Below are positions 11,147 to 23,225 of a DNA stretch of 64,000 bases, one piece after another. The notes under the pieces are model-generated. The model was not told the origin of the DNA, did not search any database, and saw only the letters and a program-made list of their open reading frames with translations. Position 1 is the first letter of the stretch. Each line of letters begins with the position of its first letter. A program made the position numbers and the translations under genes. This DNA is from Hymenoscyphus infarciens (taxonomy: Eukaryota; Ascomycota; Leotiomycetes; Helotiales; Helotiaceae), in NCBI GenBank assembly GCA_001414345.1, contig LLCB01000101.1, positions 1 through 64,000 on the forward strand, in the 5' to 3' direction.

Positions 11147-12660
11147 TCGCTGATGGATGTTTCCTCAACGACCTTCTTCTGGCGATCACCTACCTACTAA
11201 CGTTCTGGAATTCTGTGGTCAAATTATGTTTGAATAAGAGTCTTTCTAAAGAAAGCCTCCAGCGATTCTTATGGCTTTCATATAGTCTCCTATGTGTTTC
11301 ATACGACAATGGTCTCGATTACCTCGGCGACGTTTAATCCGTTATTAAAAACATTATCAATGCGGCGAGTTATGAGACCCGTACCTATGGGTACAAGATT
11401 GAGAAGCTTATATAGGCTAAATCATCTACAAACTCCAGCAAGTTATCTTTTCATCCTGGCGGACGACACGACAATGACTTTGTAGACTTTCGGCAAATCC
11501 GTATTTACCCCACTACGGACGAGTTCCTCTCCAACGAACAACCATATTACCTTCGAGCTTAAGAGGTGGACGAAAGACTAGATAATGAGCGAACTATGAC
11601 ATATCTCGATAATCAGTTTCGTCTTCTTCAAGAGGACATGTTAGGTGAATTGCGAAATAGGTTGCAGGTTGCTTTTGGCAAGAAAAAAGGGCGAAATTTG
11701 GGCATTTCTCTTGGGAAGCTTTCTATTGAAGGGCTTAATATGAATGGAGATGGGCCCTTACTCGCACTATACTGCGGATCTGGTCTCGAAAAAGTGTCAC
11801 GTCTGGCTGTAGCCGACAAGAAGAAATTCCTGACGGATTCCAAGAACTATCTCAAGCGCTAATCATTCGGAGCTCTTGTCGGCGGCAACGACATCTACGG
11901 TTTTGCGTATGTTAACCGGGACATCGACTTCCTCGTGCGAGAACCGCCGGTTGTGCTTCTTCAGTTTCCGGATGATACATCCTTTACAAGGGCTGTCGTA
12001 GCCCTGAAGTCGTCTCGAAACCTCCGTTTTGCTCTCGTCAATACACCCGTCTTTGCCTACGAGCCTATTTTGAAATCGCTGAAGAAGATAATGGAGCTTC
12101 CGCTGGAGCGGAACCTTCTCTCTCCAGCGACACACGACGAAACCTTTGAGCCAATGCCGCATCTCAAGTCTATGGCCGACAAATTCCTCGCCGGTGTAAA
12201 CAATGAAGGGGGTCTAGAAGTAAGAAGTAATGGGAAAAAGGTTGAACTCGACGAATCTCAGGTGTGCTCAGTTATTAATGCGTCTACGAAGCTAGTCACT
12301 GTTATCCGAGGACCTCCTGGTAAGCATCCTACTCTTTTTTCCGTGGGCGTGTAGCAAGTGTCACTACACATTCTATCTTATCTGCTAGACTCGTTATTAG
12401 TAGATCCTGATCAGGGCATTAGGGACTGGAAAGTTATTTCTCGGCTTAATCCTCGTCAAAACGATACTTGACCAAACAGCCTTGAAAGTCTTGGTAATCA
12501 GTTTCAAGAACTATGCCCTCGACGACTTCCTGGAGGAGCTTCTTGATCTCGGCGTCTCAGCTGATGTCATGGCTCGTCTCGGATCGAAGAATAAAGCTAC
12601 CCTAAAGACCGCGCTATTCGACCAATTTGAGGGAATGACCTTGAATGAACTCAGAGGAAA
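11140..12660 (+). pseudogene. Inverted middle segment of the helicase relic (linker, motif I, motif Ia)
   Basis: Plus-strand translation is continuous in character from SKESLQRFLWLSYSLL (about 11250) through PTTDEFLSNEQPYYL, LDNQFRLLQEDML, YVNRDIDFLV and ETFEPMPHL, up to the P-loop VIRGPPGK at about 12305-12330. Motif Ia follows (VLVISFKNYALDDFLEEL, 12486-12540; family consensus has TNHALD). Stops interrupt it at about 11338, 11560, 11860 and 12352. The normal partner sequences (N-terminal start and motifs II-VI) lie on the opposite strand on either side. Breakpoints are about 11137-11150 and 12620-12690; base-level positions cannot be fixed without an intact homologue. Confidence 0.85.
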
Positions 12661-12874
12661 TGTCAACTCGGACAGAATCTCTAATGGGATCTAATCTCGC
12701 CTTGCTTGAGAAAAGAGTTTCTACACATCGTGTGGGATTGACCTCGATTAGCAGCGCTTCGAGGAATAATTTGGCATCGGCAGTGCCCCGAATCCAACGA
12801 GTACCGCTGATGAATTGATGAAGTGTCTTAGAGAGCCGTTTAGTTCGTACGGAATCCTGATTTCCTGATGACAT
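12614..12874 (-). pseudogene. N-terminal end of the helicase relic
   Basis: An 86-codon minus-strand stretch beginning MSSGNQDSVRTKRLSKTL and containing QFISGTRWIRGT, FLEALL and a CVETLFSSK segment. This spacing and wording match the N-terminus of fungal NFX1-type helicases (a short basic start followed by an FLEA..D...C.E.L.SS block). The last ~25 residues overlap plus-strand helicase coding, so the inversion breakpoint must lie inside 12614-12690. Confidence 0.7.
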
Positions 12875-12876
12875 TC

Positions 12877-14150
12877 TCTATGACGGAGGGTCTCTACCAA
12901 TTTCAGTCAATTGTTATATTATGTAAACAAATTTGAAGAACAACCTTTGATTTTTGTGGTCCTCCGGAGCTGAGGTTGAAGTATTTCATCAGTTCTAAAA
13001 CTTTTGGCATGTATAAACGATCTGATCCCACATCGGCGAAGAAGGTACTCTTGATGTTCGAAACGCAAACGCGAGATTTCTTATTAGACACTTCCAACTG
13101 CAGATATCTGTGACGACGGAAATGGTGGGCGCTAAGCTTGGTGGCGAACACAGTTCGATGAAAAACGACAGCGATTTTACGAGGGAAATTTGACTTACTT
13201 TATTTCGACCCCTAATGGAGAGCTCCAGTGTCAGAATTGTTAATGGAGAGTGTTTCGTGTCGGTTTTTGGAGAGGCCCTAAGTAAGAAAACTATTAGCAA
13301 GAGAAAAATACTTTGTGCTCGCAACTGGGAACGTATTTCCAAGCCTAGCCTATGTTCGTGAGGATGAATCGTGAATAGCGTGTGTTTTTCGCGGAGAGTG
13401 CCGTCGTGGTATATGCGACCGTGGAAGTGTTATAGTAGGCTCCGATCTTACCCGCCCGGGTGCTCACTTGTAAACGGTATCTAATTGGCTAGTTTTACCC
13501 ATAATGTAATGCTTTCAAATTTTAATTAATTGATTTCAAATAAGCAGAAGTTGCTGTCTTACGGATGAGTGGCTCAATTGGTTACGGGTTGGGGGTCCTG
13601 AATCTGAAATATTAAGGCACGTGACTGACCTACTTCGGTAGTATAGATGGCCCGTTTACGGGAGCAGGGGTTGCTTTGACAAGCTACAAAATCGTAATTC
13701 CGCGGAATTATTACGCCTCTAATCACACCTGTAATTCAAAAACAAAACCGTGGGTCTTGGATATGTGAGTATTAGGGAGAATTAAAGGTGTGGTTCTAAG
13801 GTTTTGCTACTTGAACATTTTTTTTCCTACTAAACATTTACCGTCGATGACTCTGCCTCGCTTTAACTAATGGTTCTGGTTGTGTCTGATAGCTAAAGGA
13901 GGCACGGACTTTAAATGTGATTATAAATAAAAATTAATATAAAGCGAAATAATTGCTTTAACGCCTAGGTACGATCTAAATTGCAATTTTGAAGTTTCGT
14001 TTTTTTGTCTCACTGTTCCTCGTAACTGTTATAGACCTTTCTAGAGCAATCCCTTTTTTTTGTTTATCTAGTCTTTTCAGCTTCTAGAGAGGCGGATTAT
14101 AGACGTATCTATTTACAGGGTTTTATACAAAACGGAGTGTCTATTGCCAT
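12877..14150. other. Transition DNA without a recognisable gene
   Basis: GC content falls gradually rightwards. Short open stretches on the minus strand (12903-13151, 12995-13342) have no family I recognise, overlap one another in different frames, and carry no convincing start context or introns. A 16-bp perfect palindrome centred on CCGCGG lies at 13695-13710. The stretch may hold the promoter or 5' region of the helicase relic. Confidence 0.6.
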
Positions 14151-14154
14151 TTTA

Positions 14155-14765
14155 CATACATATATAAGTTCTCTATATAGATATTTTCGATTTTAAGAAA
14201 ATAAGTTTGAAATAAGCGAACTTAGTTATTTAAAACACTATATACTAGCTATTAACTTAGTTTCTTCTTTAAATAGTCTATTATACTATACTATAGCTAT
14301 ATCTAATCTAAGGTATTAGTATTATATAGGTCCTCTATATAAATACTTTCGATTTTAAGATAATAAGTTAGAAATAAGTAATCCTTATTACTAAATCCGC
14401 TAGTAACTAGTTATTAACTTAGTTTCTTCTTAATAATATATATTATACTATACTATAACTATATCTAATCTAAGTTCTAAGTATTATATAAGTCTTTAAT
14501 AGAAATATTTTAGATTCTTTAATTAAAAGTTAGAAATAAGTAATTCTAACTACTAATTTAAATAGAAACTAGCTATTAACTTAGTTTCTTCTTAGTAAGG
14601 TCTATTATACTACACTTTAAGTTTATTTATTATAAGTTATAAGTATTATATAAGTCTTCTATATAAATACTTTTAAGTCTTAAAAGTTAGAAATAAGTAA
14701 ATCTAACTACTTATTTATCTAAAGACTAGTTATTAACTTAGTTTCTTCTTATAATAATTAACCTA
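14155..14765 (-). repeat. SatA array, reverse orientation (left arm of composite block copy 1)
   Basis: GAAATAAG landmarks recur at about 14209, 14370, 14533 and 14692, giving a ~160-bp period. Each unit has an AACTAGCTATTAACTTAG-like core and TTTCTTCTT. Most units have AAGTAA where other arrays have AAGCGA: CpG has been lost here. Confidence 0.85.
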
Positions 14766-15265
14766 GATCCTAGCTATTAACTTACTTTATTATTATTATT
14801 ATTATAAAAGTAAACTAGAGCTATAAGAGGTAAAAACTTTAAACTATATCTACTAATCTTATTACTTTTTACTACTCTTATAAGTAATTATAGAGGTTAT
14901 AAAGTTTTTAGTATAATAGATGCGTAATAGTCTAATAAACTACGATTTTAAAGGCTTTTTAAGACTGCTCTTACTCTCTCTATACCTATAATATAAGCTA
15001 ATAAAGGGCTCTTAATTCTATTATAAATAGTAAGTTAGTTATATATCTTAATAGTAGATTTAAGGCTTCTCTTATAAGTTATCTAGTCCTACTAAGTTAT
15101 CTAATCCTATATTAACTAACTAAGCTACTTATTTATAAAATAAAAGTACTTCTATTATTTAAATTTATAAAATAAAATTAAAAGTAATAGTATTATAAGC
15201 AAAGTAAGCAAATTAGCCTCTAACGTTTAGCTAGGGTTTAGCTAGGTTTTTTTTAGTATTATCTA
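14766..15265 (+). repeat. Module R3, copy 1 (heavily mutated)
   Basis: A ~0.5-kb single-copy-like module inside the satellite block. It aligns from end to end with 27190-27690 and, for its second half, with 49444-49645. Nearly all differences from 27190-27690 are C-to-T or G-to-A. A (TAT)n-like run marks its left end. Function unknown; it has no coding potential. Confidence 0.85.
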
Positions 15266-15540
15266 TTATATTATAAACTTTAATAAAATAACTTAATATA
15301 GTCTTATTACTATTAAAAATACTTTAATAATTTAGATCTAATTAAATCTCTACTAATATTAAACTAGTAATAGTTTAATTAGATCTTTAATACTATAATT
15401 CTACTAAAATCTATTACTTTATTATAAATAAGCTAAGTAAAAACTAAGTTACTAGAAAGATTAATAATTATACTTAGATTTATTAATAAAGCTCTAATTC
15501 TATTAGGCTATTAGAAGTTATATAAATTAGCTAAGATTTT
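15266..15540. repeat. SatB-like segment of composite block copy 1
   Basis: AT-rich DNA after R3 holding phrases also seen after R3 at 27.7-28.5 kb and 49.65-50.2 kb (TTATATTATAAA, AATTCTACTAAAATCTATTA). Strongly eroded; assignment to SatB is tentative. Confidence 0.45.
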
Positions 15541-16195
15541 AATATTATACTCTAAATATATTAAGTTTGAGTTTTAAGAATATACTATCTTTTATATATA
15601 AATATTTTAGATTTTTAGATAAAAGGTAAGAAATAAGTAAACTTACTTACTAATCTAGCTAAGGACTAGCTATTAACTTAGTTTCTTTCTAATAAGGTTT
15701 CTTATACTAGCTTATATCTTTATATTATCTAAGCTCTAGGTATTATAAAGGTACTTTATATAAATATTTTAGATTTCTATATAAAAAGTAAGAAATAAGT
15801 AAACCTAACTACTAATTTAGCTAGAGACTAGCTATAAAGATAGTTTCTTCTTAATATAGTCTCTTACTATATCTAATTTGAGTTTTAAGGATATATATAT
15901 AAATATTTTAGATTTTTAGATAAAAAAGATGAAATAAGTAAAGCTAACAACTAATTTAGCTAAAGACTAGCTGTTAACTTTTTAATAAGATCTCTTATAC
16001 TATACTAGAACCTTTTCTAATATAAGTTCTAGGTCTTTTATATAAATATTTTAAATTTTAGATTAAAAGTTAGAAATAAGTAAACCTATCTACTAATTCC
16101 GCTAAAGACTAGCTATTAACTTAGTTTCTTCTTAATAAGTTCTCTTATATAAATCTTAATCTTATTTTAATATAAGTTTTAATTTTATAGTTAAC
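15541..16195 (-). repeat. SatA array, reverse orientation (right arm of composite block copy 1)
   Basis: About four further SatA units with the same orientation as 14155-14765 (GAAATAAGTAAAC, GACTAGCTATTAACTTAG, TTTCTTCTTAATA), spaced ~150-160 bp. After about 16195 the satellite landmarks end. Confidence 0.8.
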
Positions 16196-17865
16196 TTTAA
16201 GTAAAGTAAGACTTTATATAATAAAGAAAATAAAAGTAAAATAAAATATTTATTTAACTATAAGTTTATTATTACTATAATACTTTATTAAAACTAAACC
16301 AAGATTACATTACTATTAGTAATTTAGCTCTTTAAAAGTATAAAAGTATATTAAATTCTAAGCTAGAAGTAGAAGTATAAAGAACTTCTATTTATAATTA
16401 CTTCTTTTTATCTAGTTATTATTTTAAATAATAGCTAAAAGACTTCTATTATATTCTAAAAGGCTATATAAGATATTAAAACTAGTTTAATATCTTAGTA
16501 AATCTCTATCCTTACTCTCTTTCTAAAAAGACCTTATTAAACCCTAGTATACCTTTAGTATTAATAGAATCTATAAATACTTTAGTTTGAAATACCTTAA
16601 TAATCTATCTCTCTATTAGTATACTTCTAATACTAATCCCTAATAGCTTAGGTATTTTAAGTTCTTTAAGATAAGATATAACTAAAACTAAGATATAGTA
16701 GCCAAATATTAGCTTTTTATACTCCTTTTCCTTAATACTAAAAGAAATAATAGTAGAGAATAAATAAGTAAAATACTAGCTATTTTTAGCTTTATTATAG
16801 TCTTTTAAGACTATTTTTAAATCTTAAGCCTTAAATAAAAGATTAAAAGAATATAAATAATTAGAAGTAAGATACTTAATAGAATAATAAAAAAGCTTAG
16901 ACTCTTTAAAGAAAGAAGAAATAAATTTATAATAATAATACTCTTCTCTAGTACTTAATATTCTATAAACTAGCTTTATTATATTATTCTCTATTACTTT
17001 ATTCTATTCTAATATAATAGAACCTTAACGCTCTATTATCTTAGAATAAGTATAATAAAGAGTATAAAGTAATAGAGAAGTAGTAGAATTATAAGAGTCT
17101 ATTATAGTAGTAGCTAAGTAAGAGCTTGTAATATATTATCTATAAGTAGATTTATATAAATAAGCTCTAAATAAGCCTTATTTAAAAGATTCTATTTTCT
17201 TTTTTACTTCTTCTCTTTACTTATAATAGAATAAAGAAGTTAAAGGCTTTTTATCTCTCTTTACTCTACTTGAACTTTATAAAATTCTAATAAAAGAATA
17301 ATAATACTAATTATAGACTATTAAGTAAATATTACTATAGTTAAAGCCTTCTTCTAAAGTACTAGTAGTTACTAATATACTATAGAACTTAAGAGTACTA
17401 GTAGTAAAGCTATTAATAACTTCTCATCTTTTAAAGGGTTTAAGATTAGTAGTATAACTACTATATTCTAAGTAAGAAGCTAAACTAGTAGCTTTATCTT
17501 TAAAAGTATAATAGATAAGATACTTATCTTTACTAGTAAGATACTCTTTAGCTTTCAACTTAAGTATATAAGCTTTAATCTTTAAAAACTAATCTTAAAA
17601 TACTTTAAATAACTTTATTCTATAAGAAATATTACTTTATATATAAATAACTTTAATAGTAGCTATACTATTAATACATAAGAAAGCTATAAGCTCTCTT
17701 TCTAGTATTAAAGGTAAAGTACTAGTAAGAAGAATAAACTATATAAGAAAGTTAAAAAAAGCTTACTTAAAACTTATATATTATACTTTTATAATATTTA
17801 AAAGTAATAAGAAAGTAAATTTTAATTTAATTAAGCTTCTTAAAGGCTATTAAAGTATAAGAGGT
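16196..17865. other. CpG-depleted AT-rich DNA, unidentified
   Basis: Extremely AT-rich with hardly any CpG (I see one near 17030). Codon-like S/L/K/R-rich reading in several frames is a product of the base composition. No domain or terminal repeat recognised. Confidence 0.55.
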
Positions 17866-17867
17866 TA

Positions 17868-18230
17868 TATACGTACAGGGTAGACTACAGAGTAGGCTAC
17901 AGGGTAGGTCAGAAGTACGTAAGTTGAATCGGCACAGGGTAGGTCAGGTGATCGCTAAATCACGTTTCTAAGGAGTCGAAGTATAAGTATAAAAGACTTA
18001 GTGAATTTTGACTTTTGACTTGATTTCTAACTAAAAGATAGAAGAGGGCTATATATACTTCTAGAGTAAATACTAGAAGCTTCTATAGCTTATAAAAAAG
18101 GGGTTACTAGAAGGTTCTAGACATCACGTGTTCGCTTAACCGTAACCGAGAACGTAACCGAACCTTCTAGACAACACTAGATAGAACTAGTATAGACTAA
18201 GGTTTAAACCTAAAGCCTATTAGTAAGTAA
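17868..18230 (+). mobile_element. LTR of an unidentified retroelement family (copy 1)
   Basis: This ~360-bp segment is repeated in the same orientation at about 22226-22540 and 36690-37060. Shared landmarks are several ~11-bp AGGGTAGGCTAC-like short repeats, AGGTGATCGCT, ATCACGTTTCTAAG, GTATAAAAGACTTA and AACTAGTATAGACTAAGG. This copy is by far the least mutated (for example AGGTAGGTCAG and CACGTGTTCGC survive). An ACTAACA-like end supports an LTR. Confidence 0.7.
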
Positions 18231-21200
18231 GGTAATTATTACCTAATACTAACATAAAGCTTTAATAGTCTTTATTAAGCTATTCTTTCAAATACTCTTT
18301 TTACTAATTAAAGTAAGAGCTTTAATCTTATTACTATCTTCTTAAATAGAATAAAGTATATTAAACTCTTTAACACTTTTAAATAAGTCTAATTTTAAAG
18401 CTACTAAAAGAGCTATAACTATAGTAGTAGTAGAAGTACTTAGAGATAAGGCTAAAAGGTAAGTTAAAGACTTTCTACTACTAGTAAGTAAAACACTTAG
18501 AATATAAGAAACTTTTAAAAGAATAGCTTATAATAAGAAATACTATTCCTTTATATAAAAGCTAGCTTTAAAGTCTCTAAGAAATTCTCTTAGCAAAGCT
18601 TTTAATAAAGAGCTAGTAGAAGAAATAGAACTTAGAGTTATAAGGTCTTTAGTTTAAACTCTTTTAATAGGTCTAGTAGAACTTAGACTACTAGTAAAAG
18701 ATGCTTATTTAAAGTATTTATTTATATTTATAGTAAGAGAAGAGTCTTTACTATATCTAAGAGTAAGACTATTAGAGAAAGTTAAGCTCTTATTACTAAA
18801 CTCTTTATTCTAGAACTCTAGAGAAGAAAGAAAGGTATTAGAATTAGAGCTATCTAGTTTAAAGAAAGAATAATAAAAGTTTAAATAAGTAAATTATAAA
18901 GTACTTATAGTATTCTTTAAAGTACTAGTAGTTCTAGTATAGTTTAATTCTTTAACTTTATTAGAGTAATTTATGTATCTAGTAGCTAATAGAGTACTAG
19001 TAGTACTAGACTCTATATCTACTAAAGTAAGATAAAAATTAAGTTTAACTAATATAAAGTATCTAATAATAGCTATTATTAACTATTAATAAGGTTAAAT
19101 TCTTAGTCTGTATTTTATAAAAGACTTAGATATAGAATCAAGCTTAAGACGTAGAAGCCTCTTATTAATATAGAAAAAGTAGTAGACTAAAGTACTTTCT
19201 CTAGCTTCTTACTTAGACTCTAATAAATAGAGATCTAATTATTAAACTAAAAGATCTACTAATACTATATATAATATTAAGAGCTAAATATCTAATATTA
19301 GACCTCTTACTATTTTTAAAGCTTTATCTCTTAAAGTAAGAAATTTTAAGAATAAAAAGATTACTTTTTAAGTTATCTAAGAAAAGCTTTTTAAGGTCTT
19401 TTAAAGAATTTAAAAAATAAAGAGTAATAAGCTTACTATTATATAAAAGAAGGTTTATACATAAGTATACTAGTAATAGAGTAAGCTTCTTAAACTCTAC
19501 TATACTCTTATAATAGTCTAAGACCTAATACTTATTAATAGTAGTTCTATTAAAAGTAGAACTACAATTAAAGAAGGAAGAGAATAAGCTACTATCTTTT
19601 AAGAGAGAGTTTAGTAAGAAGCTATTATTAACCTTACTATTAAGATAAAAATCTCTAAAGTATAGACTAGGTATCTTATTACTAATATCCTCTATCTTAG
19701 AGTACTCTTTTAAAGTAATATTACTAAAACTAGTTTTAGATATATTAAATAGTAGAGTATTAAAGAGTAGATCTCAAGTCTTTATAATAAGTTCTTAAAA
19801 TAAAACTTATAAATCTTTTATACTTATACTAATATCTTTATAAGATATAGTATTAAGTCTAAAAGTACTAATAATAACTATATTAGAGCTACATAATATC
19901 TTATTTACTTAAAAAGTATAAGAACGTAGTAGAAGAACCTCTCTTATTCTATTATTAATACTATAAAGTACTTAAATATAAAAGAGCTTAATATATCTAT
20001 AAAGCTAGTAGTCTTATATTCTAGATAAGAACTAAGATAAGATTTAATAATAATAAGCTAGGAATAGTATATAAAGTAACTATAATACTACAATAACTTT
20101 AAAGTATCTTTAAAAGCTAGATTAGATCTTATAGACTTAGTAGTAAAGAAAGAACTAATAAGACTATTAAAGATATTAAAGTCTAAAGATACTTTTAGAA
20201 TCTCTATTAGTAGTTCTACTAATAAGAATCTTATCTTAGAGAAAGACTTATCTAGCTTTTTAAGAGTCTTCTTTATATAAGTATAGTTATCTTTAAAGAT
20301 AGAGTTATCTAAAGAAGCTATACTAATATTAGAGAATTAAGAAGGAAGAAGAAGAAGAAGAAGAAGAAGAAGAGTTATTAGAGCTAGTTAATAAATAAAC
20401 TAAGCTATTATTACTAGTAGTAGGCTTAGAATTATTTATATTATTCTTGCTATTTATAATATCTTCTTTTATATCTTCTTCTTTTATTAAAGAACTAGAA
20501 GTAATAGTAGTAAATAAGCCTTTATTACTAATAAGAAGTTTTATTTTAGATATATTAAAACGTTTATTATACTTCTTCTTAAAAGTAGAAAGCTTGGTCT
20601 TAAGACTACTAGATTCTAGATTCTCTACTACTCCTTCAGAAGTAAGAGTATAAAGAGTACTAAAGAGTCTCTTTAAAGAAGAAGAATTTTTAAATAAAAG
20701 TCTATTATTAAGCTTAAAATTAAAGTAAAAGTAATAAAATAAATAAATTATAAAGCTATTATAAAAGCTAAAGTATTTAAGATAACTATCTCTATTTAAA
20801 AGAGATATAAAGCCTTAGTTCCTTATCTTATTCTTCTTAAAGCTATCAAGTATATTAAGCTATACTTTACTAAGATAAGTACTCTTCTTTAAACTTGAAT
20901 AAAGACTCTCTTATAAATTAAAGCTTAATATAGTTATAATAGGCTCTTCTTCTTTAATTATGAAAGATACTACTAAACTAGCTAAGTTATTTACTAAGCT
21001 ATATTAACTAATATAGCTAGAGTATTTAGACCTAGCTTAAAAAGGAGTCTCTTTATCTTAACTATCTAAGTTATAATAGTTAAGCTTAGCTAAGTAGTAA
21101 GAGTCTTATTCTAAAGTAGCTTTAAAGAAAGCTAGTTTAGAACTAGAAAGAAGAGGATCTTTAGGTTCTAAAAGAAGGTCTTATTTAAGTATATCTTCTA

Positions 21201-22225
21201 CTATACTCGAGGGTCTATTAGCTATAAAACTAGTAGGCTTTATAATAGTAAAAAAGTACTTATTAAAACTAAGAGCTTAACCTAGAGATAAAGAAAAGTA
21301 AGATGCTAAAGTAGACTTATTTATAAGTCTAGTATAACTAGAAGATATATATCTTACTATATTAGGCTTAGAAAGGAGATAAGTAGAGTAAAGATAATAA
21401 GTAAAAAGAGAGAAGACTTCTAGCTCCTTAAAAGAGACTAAAACTAAGAGAAAGACTTCTTTAAAGCTTAGAATAAGCTTAAAAGACACTTCTATAGCTA
21501 AAGCCTTTAAAGAGTTAAAAATAAGAGTAGCTAGCCTAGCTAGCTTTTTACTCTCTTTTTTAGTAAGTCTTTAATATAAATCTTAATATATTTAGATATA
21601 TTTATTTATAAGTAGAATGAAGAATAAACTTAAAATTAGAGTAATAAAAGAAAAGATTAGAGGAAATAGCTATAAAAGCTTAGTTAGACCTAATTAAGTT
21701 AGCTTCTTTATAACTAGAAAAGAGAATAGAGGAGACTTTACTTTAAGTAGATATATCTATTAGTAAATAAGAAGGTAGAGGTTTAAAGAGAGGTTTTAAG
21801 ATATTTAAAAGTATTTAGAAGTGTTTTAAAGACTTTAAAAGCTTTAAAAAGGTTTAGAGTTATAAATATAAGTTTTTTAGACTTAAAGTTTTAGAGTTAT
21901 ATAAGTAGATAAAATATATTTAAGAAAGAGGAAGCGTTTTATTAAAAGAAATTCCTTAATATCTAAGAATTGTACTAATTCTTAGCTAAGTATATAATCT
22001 AATACTTAAAATATAAGGTTTTACTCTATTAAAATCTAAAAAAGATTATTAGTCTTTAAAAAGTTTATATAAGTCTAGAATAGTGTAAAGAATTAAATAA
22101 AAACTTAATAAATTAACTAAGTAAATATTTTTAAAAAAAGATAATAAAGTAATATAATTAAAAGAATTATAAAGTAAGTTAAAATATATAGCTTTAAACT
22201 AATTTAATAGATAGATATTTATAAA
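18231..22225. mobile_element. Interior between two direct LTR-like repeats; coding content unrecognisable
   Basis: About 4 kb framed by direct repeats (17868-18230 and 22226-22540), the layout of an LTR element. RIP plus CpG loss has erased coding content; no RT, integrase or gag landmark could be read on either strand. Short open stretches such as 20447-20653 and 21277-21489 are low-complexity by-products. Confidence 0.5.
20345..20373 (+). repeat. (GAA)n microsatellite
   Basis: About nine to ten consecutive GAA units inside the unidentified retroelement interior. Purine/pyrimidine-only tracts contain no CpA/TpG and so are immune to RIP, which may explain its regularity. Confidence 0.9.
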
Positions 22226-22540
22226 AGGTTATAAGTATATATAGAGTAGGCTATAGAGTAGACTATAGAGTGGGCTATAGAGTAGATTAGGTGATCGCTT
22301 AATTACGTTTCTAAGAGTAGAGTTAAACTAGAAGGTATAAAAGACTTAATAAATATTAACTTAATTTCTAGCTATAAAGAGTAAAAAAGAGCTATAGAAA
22401 CTCTAATAGTAAACACTTTAAGCTTATATAACGTATAAATAGAAGAGTTACTAGAATATTCTAAAGATTACGTCTTTATATAACCGAGTCTTCTAGATAT
22501 CGTTAGATAGAACTAGTTATAGGCTAAGAGTTATAGTCTA
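22226..22540 (+). mobile_element. LTR of the unidentified retroelement family (copy 2)
   Basis: Direct repeat of 17868-18230: TATAGAGTAGGCTATAGAG runs, AGGTGATCGCTTAAT, ACGTTTCTAAGAG, GTATAAAAGACTTAATA, CCGAGTCTTCTAGA. More mutated than copy 1, almost entirely by C-to-T and G-to-A. Confidence 0.65.
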
Positions 22541-22639
22541 TTATAATAAAACTTAATAAAAAGACTTTAAATTATTAATTTACTATTAATATCATAATAG
22601 TAATAGTAGTTTAATATGTTCTAAAGAAAATTTTAAGTA

Positions 22640-23048
22640 ATATTAAGTAAGCTAGTAGTAGTAATATAACTTATATTTTATATATATACTATAATACTAA
22701 TAGAACTAAGTATTTTACTTTATATAACCTAAGCTATAGCTCTTAATACTAAAATACTAGAATTTATTTAAGTTATACTAGTAAGTATTATAACTCTAAG
22801 TAAAGCTCTAGTTTTACTAAACTATTAGAAAGTAATATAACTTAGATAGGGTTTTAATATTATAATACTACTTAAGCTAAGTATTTTACCTTATATAAGC
22901 TAAGCTATAGTACTTTATACTAGGATAGTAGAAGTTAATATTAGTTCTACTAGTTATATTAGACTAAAAAGTCTAATATAACTTAGCTAAGGCTTTAATA
23001 TAATAATTTTAATAAATCTAAGTATTACTTATTATATAATATAAGCTC
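22640..23048 (+). repeat. SatB satellite (about 170-bp monomer), left of the chromovirus
   Basis: AAGTATTTTAC landmarks followed by TTATATAAGCTAAGCTATA recur at about 22711 and 22881, a ~170-bp period; a third, eroded unit is cut by the chromovirus LTR at 23049. The missing half of that unit resumes at 35951. Confidence 0.7.
23044..23048 (+). repeat. Target-site duplication AGCTC, left copy
   Basis: The five bases directly before the 5' LTR are repeated directly after the 3' LTR at 35951-35955, the usual 5-bp duplication of Ty3/gypsy integration. Confidence 0.75.
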
Positions 23049-23225
23049 TATAACAGTCTCAGTTATATACTAGGTTATCTTAAGGCTTTTTCAAGGACTC
23101 GCTTAATTTATATAAATAAAGCTAGAGTGCTTATACTCTCTACATTTTTCTTTAGTTTAGTTTTCCTTAATAAAAGGTACTATTCTATAAGTACTCTCTT
23201 TATATATTTATAGAAGGCTATTATA
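23049..23225 (+). mobile_element. 5' LTR of chromovirus-type Ty3/gypsy element
   Basis: 177 bp, starting TATAACAGTC and ending GGCTATTATA. It aligns with 35754-35950 (197 bp), which carries ~20 bp extra after GTTATATAC. Shared blocks include ATAAATAAAGCTAGAGTGC and TCCTTAATAAAAGGTACTA. Original TG..CA ends have been altered by RIP. Confidence 0.9.

Larger units (their letters stand above)
8830..12876 (-). pseudogene. Broken NFX1/ZNFX1-like SF1 helicase fused to CbxX-type AAA ATPase, with internal inversion
   Basis: The gene is read on the minus strand from 12874 down to about 8830. N-terminal residues (12874-12614) resemble the start of fungal NFX1-type helicases. A middle segment (about 11140-12660) holding linker and helicase motifs I and Ia now lies on the plus strand. 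The C-terminal helicase half (11146-10464 with GDDKQLRP and RIHPEI; 10160-9820 with DNYQGEE and PLSRARC) is on the minus strand again. Then come Cys/His residues, a charged coiled coil and a P-loop AAA domain (9789-8866). Re-inverting the middle segment restores the family order. Several in-frame stops, a truncated 3' end and RIP-type replacements show it is non-functional. Relatives are large UPF1-like RNA helicases, some acting in small-RNA pathways; that role here is inference only. Confidence 0.88.

Noticed and set aside
12903..13342. Possible small minus-strand gene upstream of the helicase relic
   Set aside because: Two overlapping frames, neither with a recognisable domain or credible splice structure.
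13568..13600. tRNA-like word TGGCTCAATTGG (A-box of a tRNA or SINE)
   Set aside because: No matching B-box (GGTTCGA-type) or cloverleaf could be formed within the next 80 bases.
13695..13710. 16-bp palindrome TAATTCCGCGGAATTA as a transposon end or operator
   Set aside because: No matching second copy, target duplication or flanking inverted repeat was found nearby.
20447..21489. Open stretches at 20447-20653 (+) and 21277-21489 (-)
   Set aside because: Ser/Leu/Lys-rich low-complexity translation in RIP-mutated DNA; no start context, domain or conserved pattern.
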